A DNA stretch of 44,392 nucleotides from a virus: positions 1 through 44,392 of IMG/VR virus record IMGVR_UViG_3300035670_000418; one strand, written 5' to 3'. This document shows positions 1 to 7,784 of this stretch, one piece after another. Positions within the stretch are counted from its first letter, which is position 1, and each line of letters begins with the position of its first letter. The notes beneath the pieces were generated by a model that saw only the letters and a list, made by a program, of their open reading frames with translations, was not told where the DNA came from and did no database searches. The position numbers and the translations under genes are program-made.

Positions 1-602
1 TCAGGCTGCGTGGTCAAGCGGTACATTTGGCTGTACATCGGCGGGGTGAACAAACCGTTCTTACCCTGCAACTTCACCGACTGCATCATGCTGTTCCACT
101 TGCGGCTCTTCTTGAGCTGCGTGGACTTCATGACGATCATCGCCGGCGACGGCGTACCGTCCTCGTCAATCACCATCACGTAGTGGTTGGCAGTGTTCTC
201 GATGTAGTTACCGTTGTCGAGGTAGTCCTTGTTCTCGCCCGGTTCGCGGTGCGTACGGGAGAGGATGTCGGACGTGGCCGGGTAGATGTGAATCGGCGCA
301 CCGGAGCCGCTCCCACGGGGAGCCCACTCGATGTACTGACGCACGTATGCGCACGGAACCACCACAATGCCCTTCTTACCATCGTAGAGCTGACCGGTGA
401 CGCTGTTGTAGATCATGCCGGGGAGTGCCCCGTCGACCTCACCAACTTCCGGTGACGTGTTGGTCAAGAGTCGCAGGAACGGCAGGGCGAAGTCGTCCTG
501 GTTCATTCCGGCAAAACTGCTGCTGGCATCCTCTTCGAATGCCGTGGCAATCGCCAACGCGGTGGATGATTCGTTCTTCTCTGCTAAAGCTGTTTTAGCC
601 AT
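1..602 (-). CDS. Conserved phage replication-module protein, 3' end cut by window edge
   Basis: An open frame runs leftward from an ATG at 602 off the window edge, so about 200 residues are visible and the C-terminus is missing. The start is preceded by an AAAGGA ribosome binding site. The protein begins MAKTALAEKN. It contains phrases such as NQDDFALPFLRLL, DGALPGMIYNSVTG and EWAPRGSGAPIHIYP, which I remember from conserved proteins in the replication regions of aquatic podoviruses. There is no signal peptide or membrane segment. It sits with a helicase and an exonuclease, so a DNA-transaction role, perhaps single-strand binding or annealing, is plausible but inferred only from context. The family recognition is from memory. 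Confidence 0.75.
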   Translation of the reverse strand, partial: MAKTALAEKNESSTALAIATAFEEDASSSFAGMNQDDFALPFLRLLTNTSPEVGEVDGALPGMIYNSVTGQLYDGKKGIVVVPCAYVRQYIEWAPRGSGSGAPIHIYPATSDILSRTHREPGENKDYLDNGNYIENTANHYVMVIDEDGTPSPAMIVMKSTQLKKSRKWNSMMQSVKLQGKNGLFTPPMYSQMYRLTTQP

Positions 603-618
603 GATTCGTGGTCCTTTA

Positions 619-1173
619 TTAAGCTGACTTGATTACGGCCTTTTTACCGATGTACGCGCCGAACAGTTCCGTTGGGAACTCCTCGCCACGTGTCACCCGT
701 TCCTTGACCCAGGCCTTCAGGGTCGAGGCTTCTACTTTCTCGGACTGCTCGGCAGGGAAACCCTGCTGACCAAGCATACCGAGGAGACGGTTGCACAACT
801 CGTCCTCGCCACGCCCGAAGCGCACGCTGACGGTGTTTTTGATGATGTCGTCAAAGCCGTGGTCCCTGAGCCATTGGAAGGCTTCGGCACGTCGGGCTTC
901 GCTGATCGAGGCGCTATAGAAGGGCTTCACGTCGATCGAGCTGCCATCTTCCATACGGAAGGATGACATGCCCATCTCGGTGAGGGCTTCCGGGATAGCT
1001 TCCTCGGTCAGCTTGCGATACTGCTCTTTCAGACCCTTGAGCGTCGTTTCCTCGTCCTCGATTTGTTTCTCGAGTGACTTGGCACGACGGGCTAGGGCTG
1101 CGATACCGGTGATCTGGTCGTCTTGGACGCGCAGCGCATCGGCTTCTTGCTCAAATAAGCTCGTAAGGCTCAT
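619..1173 (-). CDS. Coiled-coil replication-module protein, unknown function
   Basis: This is a 184-aa soluble protein. The ATG at 1173 follows a perfect AAAGGAG ribosome binding site. Residues about 25-60 are heptad-like and highly charged (SLEKQIEDEETTLKGLKEQ), consistent with a coiled coil. The C-terminal half has a pattern (dG-x-x-I-D-V, FQWLRDHGFDDIIK, ASTLKAWVKERV) that I associate with a conserved phage family of unknown function (DUF7173-like, from memory). Its start overlaps the end of the upstream 116-aa gene by 23 bases, so both are probably on one leftward transcript. Position beside helicase, exonuclease and the possible single-strand-binding gene suggests a role in replication or recombination. 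No catalytic motif is evident. Confidence 0.8.
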   Translation of the reverse strand: MSLTSLFEQEADALRVQDDQITGIAALARRAKSLEKQIEDEETTLKGLKEQYRKLTEEAIPEALTEMGMSSFRMEDGSSIDVKPFYSASISEARRAEAFQWLRDHGFDDIIKNTVSVRFGRGEDELCNRLLGMLGQQGFPAEQSEKVEASTLKAWVKERVTRGEEFPTELFGAYIGKKAVIKSA

Positions 1174-1501
1174 CTAGTTCTCCTTTCTTGAAAAGATCAA
1201 CCTCTAACGGGATGTAGCGACGTTCGCGTTTGTCCCACTTGAGGCACTTGAATCGACCGTTGTTCTTGAATGCCGCTACCGCACAACAGATACCTATTGC
1301 AGACGGATCACCGATCAACAACAAATAATCGTTATCGGTGAACTTGTCCAGTTTGCGCTGGATCCGTCGAACGGTCGGAACGACAGAAAACGCAATCTGA
1401 GCGTTAGGCGGCAAAATCGTCTCAATCTGGCCGTAATCCTGGGCACTTGCAATATTGTGTTGCAAGGTCTCAGAAACGACATAAACCTTGGGCACTGACA
1501 T
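1151..1501 (-). CDS. Small conserved phage protein, first gene of the leftward replication operon
   Basis: This is a 116-aa protein beginning MSVPKVYVVSE. I chose the ATG at 1501 because it has a strong AAAGGAG ribosome binding site 6-8 bases upstream; a longer frame to 1555 would start inside the promoter region. The sequence has alternating beta-like segments (YVVSET, QIAFSVV, DYLLLIGDPSAIGICCAVAAF) and a basic RRYIPLEV end, giving the look of a small alpha/beta fold. I recall similar proteins in aquatic podoviruses, always without function. It is the first gene after the divergent promoter region and is followed by the coiled-coil protein with a 23-base overlap. Confidence 0.75.
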   Translation of the reverse strand: MSVPKVYVVSETLQHNIASAQDYGQIETILPPNAQIAFSVVPTVRRIQRKLDKFTDNDYLLLIGDPSAIGICCAVAAFKNNGRFKCLKWDKRERRYIPLEVDLFKKGELDEPYELI

Positions 1502-1526
1502 TTCTCCTTTCTCAAAAACTGTGATC

Positions 1527-1555
1527 AGTGTAGACTCGCGTTTCAGGGATTGCAA
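1527..1555 (-). promoter_or_regulatory. Candidate sigma70-type leftward promoter
   Basis: Reading leftward, TTGCAA (1555-1550) is followed by exactly 17 bases and then TACACT (1532-1527). Each hexamer matches 4 of 6 bases of the sigma70 consensus. Initiation near 1520 would give a leader of about 20 bases that carries the AAAGGAG site and ATG at 1501. The position in the only divergent gap of the window fits an early promoter. The match is moderate, and no transcription data are available. Confidence 0.4.
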
Positions 1556-1559
1556 CCCC
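1546..1559. promoter_or_regulatory. Palindrome overlapping the candidate -35 box
   Basis: GGGATTGCAACCCC pairs with itself in 6 of 7 positions (GGG-N-TTGCAA-N-CCC). It lies in the divergent region between the leftward small-protein operon and the rightward helicase, and its centre is the TTGCAA proposed as the leftward -35 element. That placement would suit an operator for a dimeric regulator. It is a single site, so this is an inference. Confidence 0.3.
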
Positions 1560-1579
1560 TGCTAGAAAGCGAGATCAAC

Positions 1580-3031
1580 ATGAGCCAATTTTTACAGACA
1601 TATCGATTCAAAAACAAGCCGTTTGCGCATCAAGCTGCTTACCTTCAACGCTTTTGGGATCACCAAGTAGCGGCACTGTTCGCCGATATGGGAACTGGTA
1701 AGAGCTTCATGCTCATCAATAATATAGCAATGCTTTACGACCAAGGCCGCATCAATGCTGTCCTGATCGTCGCACCAAAGGGCGTGTACCGCAACTGGGT
1801 AGACACCGAAATACCCAAGCACATGCCAGAGCACGTGGTCTACCGTGTAGCGCTGTGGTCAGCAACGCCACGCAAGGCGGAGCAGCAGGCGCTTGATTCG
1901 ATGTTCGAGATCACCGAAGACCTGAAGATTCTGGTGATGAACATTGAGGCGTTCTCAACGCCACGCGGCACGAAGTTCGCTCAAAGGTTTTTGTTCGTGC
2001 ATAACGCGATGATGGCGATCGACGAGTCGACGACCATCAAAACGCCAAACAGCAAACGAAGCAAAAACACTGAAAAAACAGGCAAAATGGCGAAGTATCG
2101 CCGCATTATGACAGGCTCTCCGGTGACCAAATCACCGATGGACCTGTACCAGCAATGCGCCTTCCTATCCGATGCCTGCCTTGACTCACCTTCGTACTAT
2201 GCGTTCCAGGCACGCTATGCGGTCGTCGTCGAGCGACGCTTGGCGAGCCACAGCTTCAAACAAATCGTCGGCTACCGAAAGCTAGATGAGCTCAAAGAGA
2301 AGCTCGACCGGTTCAGCTTCCGTGTTAAGAAGGAAGAGTGCCTGGACCTTCCAGACAAGTTATACGTCAAGCGTGAGGTCGATCTCACTGACGAGCAGGC
2401 TCGTGCCTATGAGCAGATGAAGGTCATGGCACTGGCGCAGTTTGAGCAGGGAATGATGTCCACAGTTAACGCACTGACGCAGTTGATGCGTTTGCATCAG
2501 ATCACCTGTGGTCACGTGAAGCTCGACAACGGCACGATCATGTCCTTGCCGAACAAGCGCATCGATGAGCTCCTGGCCATCGTCGAAGAGACCGACGGCA
2601 AGATGATCATCTGGGCCACGTACCGGCACGACATTGACGCCATCAAGATCGCACTCCAGAAAGACTACGGCATGGAAAGTGTCGGCACGTACTACGGCGA
2701 TACCGAGGAAGACGAGCGGCAGCGGGTCGTGGCTGAGTTCCAGGACCCCGAGAGCAAACTGCGCTTCTTTGTCGGTAACCCCAGCACCGGCGGCTACGGC
2801 CTGACGCTGACGGCGGCCAACGTGGTCGTGTACTACAGCAATAGCTTTGACCTTGAGAAGCGGTTGCAGTCAGAGGATCGCGCGCACCGTATCGGCCAGA
2901 CCAAAAACGTGACGTACATAGACTTGATCGCCGTCAAGACGATCGACGAGAAGATCGTAAAGGCACTGCGGGATAAGATCGACATCTCGACCCAAGTGCT
3001 CGGAGAGGAGGTAAAGAAATGGTTGATCTGA
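1580..3031 (+). CDS. SNF2-like superfamily 2 DNA helicase/translocase
   Basis: This 483-aa protein (from the ATG at 1580) is a two-lobe SF2 helicase of the SNF2/Rad54-like phage type. ATP binding is shown by the Walker A DMGTGKS at about residues 36-42, the Walker B variant AIDEST at about 147-151, a motif III-like MTGSP, and the motif VI sequence RAHRIGQT at about 434-441, which is typical of SNF2 enzymes. The N-terminal AHQ before Walker A matches the Q-motif region. An in-frame TTG exists at 1550, but it lies against AGGGA with no spacing, so I prefer 1580. The stop overlaps the start of the exonuclease gene by 13 bases, indicating coupled expression. Likely roles are fork remodelling, recombination or replication initiation. 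Confidence 0.9.
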   Translation: MSQFLQTYRFKNKPFAHQAAYLQRFWDHQVAALFADMGTGKSFMLINNIAMLYDQGRINAVLIVAPKGVYRNWVDTEIPKHMPEHVVYRVALWSATPRKAEQQALDSMFEITEDLKILVMNIEAFSTPRGTKFAQRFLFVHNAMMAIDESTTIKTPNSKRSKNTEKTGKMAKYRRIMTGSPVTKSPMDLYQQCAFLSDACLDSPSYYAFQARYAVVVERRLASHSFKQIVGYRKLDELKEKLDRFSFRVKKEECLDLPDKLYVKREVDLTDEQARAYEQMKVMALAQFEQGMMSTVNALTQLMRLHQITCGHVKLDNGTIMSLPNKRIDELLAIVEETDGKMIIWATYRHDIDAIKIALQKDYGMESVGTYYGDTEEDERQRVVAEFQDPESKLRFFVGNPSTGGYGLTLTAANVVVYYSNSFDLEKRLQSEDRAHRIGQTKNVTYIDLIAVKTIDEKIVKALRDKIDISTQVLGEEVKKWLI

Positions 3032-3729
3032 TTCCTATCAAACGCCTGTACCAGTACGAGCGCCTCAAGCGCATCGATAGCCCAGACGGCCGCAAGTACG
3101 TCGACGGCAACGAAAACGCCCTGCCTAGCGTCACGACCGTGCTCTCGGCGACCAAAGACAAGAAGGCCCTTGACGCGTGGGCCGCGAGGGTTGGTGAGGC
3201 AGAAGCGAACCGGATCAAAAATGAAGCGGCCACGGTCGGCACGCACATGCACAACGTCATTGAGCGAATGATCGCGTACCGTGACCTGCCCCGCCCGACC
3301 AACTGGCTCATGGTCAAAGGCTATGAGATGGGTTATCGGCTCGTGAACGAGTACTTCATGAACCTCGAAGAGATCTGGGGCTCAGAAGTACCGCTGTACT
3401 ACCCAGCTAAGTACGCTGGGACGACGGATCTTGTAGGGGTCTACCGTGGCAACCCTGCGATTGTCGACTTCAAGCAGTCGCTGAAGCCGAAGAAGCACGA
3501 GTGGATCCAGGATTACTTTCATCAGCTTGCTGCCTACGCGCTCGCGCACGATGTGGTGCATGGCACCACAATCAAACACGGCTATGTTTTAGTCGCTCTC
3601 CAATCCGGTGGTACTCAGGAGTTCAGTACCACCGGATCAGAATTTGAGCGATACAAGGAAGAGTGGATGAAGCGCGTCGAGTGCTATCACTCGCCCGAGT
3701 GCGAACAGATGGCTAAGTACTTTAGCTAA
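3019..3729 (+). CDS. PD-(D/E)XK exonuclease, RecB/Cas4-like
   Basis: This 236-aa protein carries the marks of the PD-(D/E)XK nuclease superfamily. PSVTTVL at 36-42 is followed by a GTHMHN helix at 74-79 containing the RecB-type histidine, by GTTD with Asp137, by IVDFKQS with Asp150 and Lys152, and by Q169-x3-Y173 (the RecB-family QxxxY element). All catalytic positions appear intact. It overlaps the end of the helicase gene by 13 bases, with a GGAGG ribosome binding site inside that gene. A helicase/nuclease pair of this kind usually processes DNA ends for recombination or degrades host DNA. No Cas4 cysteines are seen, so an iron-sulphur cluster is not supported. Confidence 0.88.
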   Translation: MVDLIPIKRLYQYERLKRIDSPDGRKYVDGNENALPSVTTVLSATKDKKALDAWAARVGEAEANRIKNEAATVGTHMHNVIERMIAYRDLPRPTNWLMVKGYEMGYRLVNEYFMNLEEIWGSEVPLYYPAKYAGTTDLVGVYRGNPAIVDFKQSLKPKKHEWIQDYFHQLAAYALAHDVVHGTTIKHGYVLVALQSGGTQEFSTTGSEFERYKEEWMKRVECYHSPECEQMAKYFS

Positions 3730-3742
3730 GTACCTTAGCTAA
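3712..3742. repeat. 13-base tandem repeat at the junction of convergent genes
   Basis: GCTAAGTACTTTA (3712-3724) is followed directly by GCTAAGTACCTTA (3725-3737) and a third partial copy GCTAA (3738-3742). The repeat covers the stop codon of the rightward exonuclease gene (TAA ending at 3729) and that of the leftward 1344-aa gene (TAG, 3741-3739). Because TTAGCTAA is its own reverse complement, the two copies at 3722-3729 and 3735-3742 can also form an 8-base-pair stem with a 5-base loop. It might end transcription from both sides, though it lacks a GC-rich stem. Confidence 0.6.
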
Positions 3743-6700
3743 CCCATCGCCGGTGGCGGCACCATCGCTGGATTGGAGGCTACGCCTGCCGCTCCGATGA
3801 TGGCGTCGTTCGGGAAGAGCTGCTGCATCATCAACCGGCTCTGCGTCGGAGCCCCCGTTGTTGGAGGCGGACCTCCGGCAGGAGCGCCACCTTGCGTAGC
3901 TGGCGGCTTCGGCATGCCCGGTACGCCACGAGTGGTCGGGGCCGGCGGGACCGGCTTCGGACGCATGGCGTTGTAGACATCCTGTAGCGACTGGAAGTCT
4001 CGCGAAGCAGTCGGTCCCCCCGTCACTGCTTTCGCCTCGGGCGGCTCTTCGTAAGTCGCATAATTCAAGCCGGCGGCCCATAAGTACGAGTGCATCGACT
4101 TTGCCAAGCGGAACTTCTCTTGTTCAGAGAGGTTGCGACGCAGCAGCATCGCCATAAACGCCGGATCTTGTACGGCCTGCTGCATGGTCTTGCGGACCAT
4201 CATCATCGGCATCTTGTCAAAGATTTGACGTATGGCCTTTGAACCGGCTGATGCGGCAATCAGCGAGCCAGTGCCGCCGCCCGAGGCGGTCGTACCAATA
4301 CGCGAACCGACGACGCGCATGGCGAGCTCACCGACAATATCCGCACCCTGTAGGACGTCTTCCAGAGCTCGTTTATTGGCCATCGCATCTTCGATGACCA
4401 TCATCCGATCAGTCAGAGTGCGGATGTTCTTTAACTCCTGCGGGGTCATGATGCCCTGCGTACGCAGGATATCGGCCAGTGCCGGCTGGTCTAACGCAGA
4501 CTTCTTGAAGAACGCGTCACGGAATTTCTGCGGGTCAAGCACCTCTTTGCCGCCCGTTGCCTTGGTGAACGCGTAGTCATAGATGCTTGCTTTCAGCCCC
4601 GCCATGGCATCCGGGCCACCGCGCTGTGCCAAACGCGCGATCTGCGCCATGCTGCGCATCGGCGCGCGGCTGCGCAGAGCATTAGCAATGGCATCTGTTG
4701 GGTTTTCAAAAGCCAAAAGCCTGGAAAACGCCATCTGCTTACGAACAGTACTATTAAGCGCACTGTTCTGTTCGATGACGCCACGGAGCAGGTTTTCGGC
4801 CTGCACGGCATTGGTCAGATCCCCCGTAATACCCATCTGATCGAGCAGGGCCTTGTTCTCTGCTACGAACTTGTTGAGCTGACGAGTGTTGACGCGAAGC
4901 GAGTTGGTTTTCGGGTCAGTAAAGAGTGCTTTGGAGGCCATCAGCCGCAACACGCGGTTCTGAGCGTCCTGGATCGACGCCACGCCAGCGGTCGAAACCT
5001 TCGCAAACTCGCGAAGCATGTCCGCTTCTTTACGGAGTGACTCTGGCATCAGGCCTGGAGCAACCGGACCCGCCTCAGAAGCAGCCTTCGTCAGGCGATC
5101 GCGCATGAAGCCGACGGCGTTCTCGATCTCCTTCATGCGAAGGGCAACGAGATCTGTGCCTACGCCGAAAGCACTATCAACCAATGTCTCTACGGGGTAG
5201 CGAGGCGCTCCCGTACGTGCCGTGCCGAGCATTTCGTTCGCAAACGTACGAGTGAACGTGTCGTTCAGTGCACTAGAGAATTCGCGCGCCTTGTCATACG
5301 CCGGATTGTCGAGTTTCGACAAGTCCTGCAACATTGCATCGGCAAGATACGTATAGAAGCTCGCATCGGAGACTTCGCCACGCGCTCGGGCCTGACGCGC
5401 AAGCGTCAAAAGGTTTGAGCGGTAGTTGATCAGGTCGCCAGGCTTGGTCTTCTCAAGCGCCTTTTTGTCCGGCAGATATCGATAGTGAACAGTACCGGTC
5501 TTGGCGAATTGATCCGTAGCGCGGCCACGTCGATAGAGTTCAATGGCGCTGTTGTTGACGCCAAAGCTCTCCATGATCCGTCGCACATCAGGCGGCACCA
5601 TTGAGTCAACGAGCGCAGGACCGATCTGAGCGACGCGCTCGAGATACGCACGGACAGTGTTTTCGGCAGTGAGCTGCTTGGGCCGTGGCACGAGCTTCTC
5701 GGTCGGACCAGGCAGTTGGTTCTGCGAAACGTAAAAGCCGTCTCTGCCTTCCTTACGGCGCAGTTCGTCGAGCACTCGCGCACGGTTAGCAATCTGATCC
5801 GCCGTCATCGTGGCATCGAAGCCCTCTGCAGACCACGAATCGAGTACTTCGCGCTCGTTAATATAAGGATCTAACGCCGCACGGACTTTCATCGTCCATA
5901 CGCGCTCATCGCCTTGCAGATCGCGTGCGATAGCGTCGTACAACTCCGTGTCGCTGATGGCGTTGTAGTCTTCCTTCATCGGGAAGTAGCCGGCGTCAAA
6001 GACGCGCTGCTTCACCGCATCGATACTGGCAGTGCCACGCTCACCCAAGACGTTGCGCGGGATGTTCTGACGAACAAGGCCCGGAAGCGACTTGTTGGTG
6101 ATGTCGCGAGCAAGAAGCTCACTGTCATTGGCAATACCGCCTGTGTTCTTGATGAACACAGACAACGGAACCGCCTTCATTTTCAACAAACGTGAGACCT
6201 TATCTGGGTTTCTAAGGTCAACGTCGTTAGCGCGCATGCGCTTCAAATCAGGCAGTAATCGATTCGCCCAATCAAGATACGTCTTGTTGACCAACGTATC
6301 AGACGGCTGCACCTGGAGGCGCACCTGCCCTGCCGGCTTCATCGCTTCGCGATCGGCGGCATCCCAGTAATAACGCTCGGCTGTACGAGCGTTTTCCAGC
6401 GCTTTTTCTATTTCGTCGTAGTAAATACGGCCGATCTCGATGCGATTTTGCGGCGTGTCTCTGGTGATCTTTGAGATGCGCTCCGCAGCGCGCACATTAG
6501 CCCGCTCGAGTCGCGCATCAATCGCCGTTGAGAAGAACTTCTCCCGCATCTCCGCCGCGACACGAAGGGCCTCGGGGGATCCAGTATCCTGAAGCGCGGC
6601 GAGCGTTTTGGTAAACGCTTTCAACGCATCCTTGCCTTGCGCTTGGACTGACGTAGAAAAATTAGGATCCAGCGCACTGAGCGCCGATTCAAGCTGCGCT

Positions 6701-7773
6701 AAAGTCAAAGACCCCGTTTTTTGCGCCGCAGTAGGCCCTGTAGCCGCCACACCTGTTTGATCAGGGCGCGGATACGTGACCGCGACCCCAGGAGGCATCT
6801 CCGCCTCGAGTCGCTTGATCAACGCCGGAATATCCTCCCCATTCTCCTCAAGGATTTTGATAATCCGCCGCGTTGCTTCATCGCGTGAACGCTCGCTGCC
6901 GCGCTGTTTTGCGGCTGCACGTGTCTCCGCACTACGCAATGACCAGAGCGAACTGAGTCGTGGGCCTGCGTTTGAGGTCAACGTCGGAATAATAAAAAGA
7001 GGGTTTAGTACCTTGGTCCCGCCCACTGTTTCAGCGACCAGTCGCGTTAGCGGATCCCCCGGATCGTACTCTTCGGCAAGATACGCGCCTGTGCCAGAGC
7101 CGATGCCATACATGGTCTCGCCTGCCAGATAGGACTTCGGCGACTTGCGCGCGAACTCCCCAATGGCCGTGACGTACTTGCCAATCTTGTCTCCGGTGGC
7201 CACGGGCAAGTAGAACGCCGCCGGAGCGAACGCGATTGTACTGCCCAAAGTCCTACCAAACTCAAACGCCGGCGCGAGATCTTGGCTTGTTGCGCCACCG
7301 ATGATGGCATCGGAGAGCTGTTTGCCGCTCAAAAGACCGAAACCAAAGCCCAGGACGCCACCTAGCGCAGGAGGCGCTAAGTTATAGCCCGGAGGCATAA
7401 AGGGGGAGAGTCGCGCGCCGTAAGTGGCACCCTGTATCGCACCGTATATCGCAGGAGCGTCGCTCAACAACGATGAACTTACGCCACGGCTACTTTCTAC
7501 GCCGATTTCTGATAAAGAAGGCGCCTTGTCGGGCGTATGACCGAAGGCCGCAAGATCTTCTTGTGAAAGAAGGTTAGCGGAAACCGGCTCCGTCGGAACA
7601 GACGTATCTTGCTGAGAGATAGGCCGATCACCAATCCGAGTCACCGTGACGTCCGGTGGAGTGTCCCTCGCAATCAACGCCTGCAAATCCTCGTAGGTAA
7701 ACGAGGGCGGCGCAGGCTCTGTCCCAGGCCCTTGGTCCGTCGTCCTTGGAAGCTGCTCTGGAGGTACGGCCAT
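3739..7773 (-). CDS. Very large internal virion / DNA-ejection-type protein
   Basis: This is a 1344-aa protein, the last gene of the long leftward block, with an AAAGGA site before the ATG at 7773. The N-terminus is Pro-rich and disordered-looking. Residues about 110-240 contain Gly/Ala-rich hydrophobic stretches (LGFGFGLLSG, AFAPAAFYLPVA) that could insert into membranes. Most of the remainder is charged and helical. The C-terminal 80 residues are Pro/Gly-rich and include the phrase RLMMQQLFPND, which I remember from other phage virion proteins. Size and position after the nozzle and three other large structural-type genes resemble the inner-core/ejection proteins of podoviruses. No polymerase, peptidase or lysozyme motif was recognised. 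The assignment rests on context. Confidence 0.6.
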   Translation of the reverse strand: MAVPPEQLPRTTDQGPGTEPAPPSFTYEDLQALIARDTPPDVTVTRIGDRPISQQDTSVPTEPVSANLLSQEDLAAFGHTPDKAPSLSEIGVESSRGVSSSLLSDAPAIYGAIQGATYGARLSPFMPPGYNLAPPALGGVLGFGFGLLSGKQLSDAIIGGATSQDLAPAFEFGRTLGSTIAFAPAAFYLPVATGDKIGKYVTAIGEFARKSPKSYLAGETMYGIGSGTGAYLAEEYDPGDPLTRLVAETVGGTKVLNPLFIIPTLTSNAGPRLSSLWSLRSAETRAAAKQRGSERSRDEATRRIIKILEENGEDIPALIKRLEAEMPPGVAVTYPRPDQTGVAATGPTAAQKTGSLTLAQLESALSALDPNFSTSVQAQGKDALKAFTKTLAALQDTGSPEALRVAAEMREKFFSTAIDARLERANVRAAERISKITRDTPQNRIEIGRIYYDEIEKALENARTAERYYWDAADREAMKPAGQVRLQVQPSDTLVNKTYLDWANRLLPDLKRMRANDVDLRNPDKVSRLLKMKAVPLSVFIKNTGGIANDSELLARDITNKSLPGLVRQNIPRNVLGERGTASIDAVKQRVFDAGYFPMKEDYNAISDTELYDAIARDLQGDERVWTMKVRAALDPYINEREVLDSWSAEGFDATMTADQIANRARVLDELRRKEGRDGFYVSQNQLPGPTEKLVPRPKQLTAENTVRAYLERVAQIGPALVDSMVPPDVRRIMESFGVNNSAIELYRRGRATDQFAKTGTVHYRYLPDKKALEKTKPGDLINYRSNLLTLARQARARGEVSDASFYTYLADAMLQDLSKLDNPAYDKAREFSSALNDTFTRTFANEMLGTARTGAPRYPVETLVDSAFGVGTDLVALRMKEIENAVGFMRDRLTKAASEAGPVAPGLMPESLRKEADMLREFAKVSTAGVASIQDAQNRVLRLMASKALFTDPKTNSLRVNTRQLNKFVAENKALLDQMGITGDLTNAVQAENLLRGVIEQNSALNSTVRKQMAFSRLLAFENPTDAIANALRSRAPMRSMAQIARLAQRGGPDAMAGLKASIYDYAFTKATGGKEVLDPQKFRDAFFKKSALDQPALADILRTQGIMTPQELKNIRTLTDRMMVIEDAMANKRALEDVLQGADIVGELAMRVVGSRIGTTASGGGTGSLIAASAGSKAIRQIFDKMPMMMVRKTMQQAVQDPAFMAMLLRRNLSEQEKFRLAKSMHSYLWAAGLNYATYEEPPEAKAVTGGPTASRDFQSLQDVYNAMRPKPVPPAPTTRGVPGMPKPPATQGGAPAGGPPPTTGAPTQSRLMMQQLFPNDAIIGAAGVASNPAMVPPPAMG

Positions 7774-7784
7774 GCTGTTATCCT

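Noticed and set aside
1550-1579. Upstream TTG start for the helicase
   Set aside because: The TTG touches AGGGA without proper spacing and lies in the palindromic promoter region; the ATG at 1580 gives the conserved N-terminus.
3739-7773. Virion RNA polymerase in the 1344-aa protein
   Set aside because: Size is suggestive, but none of the expected polymerase motifs was seen.
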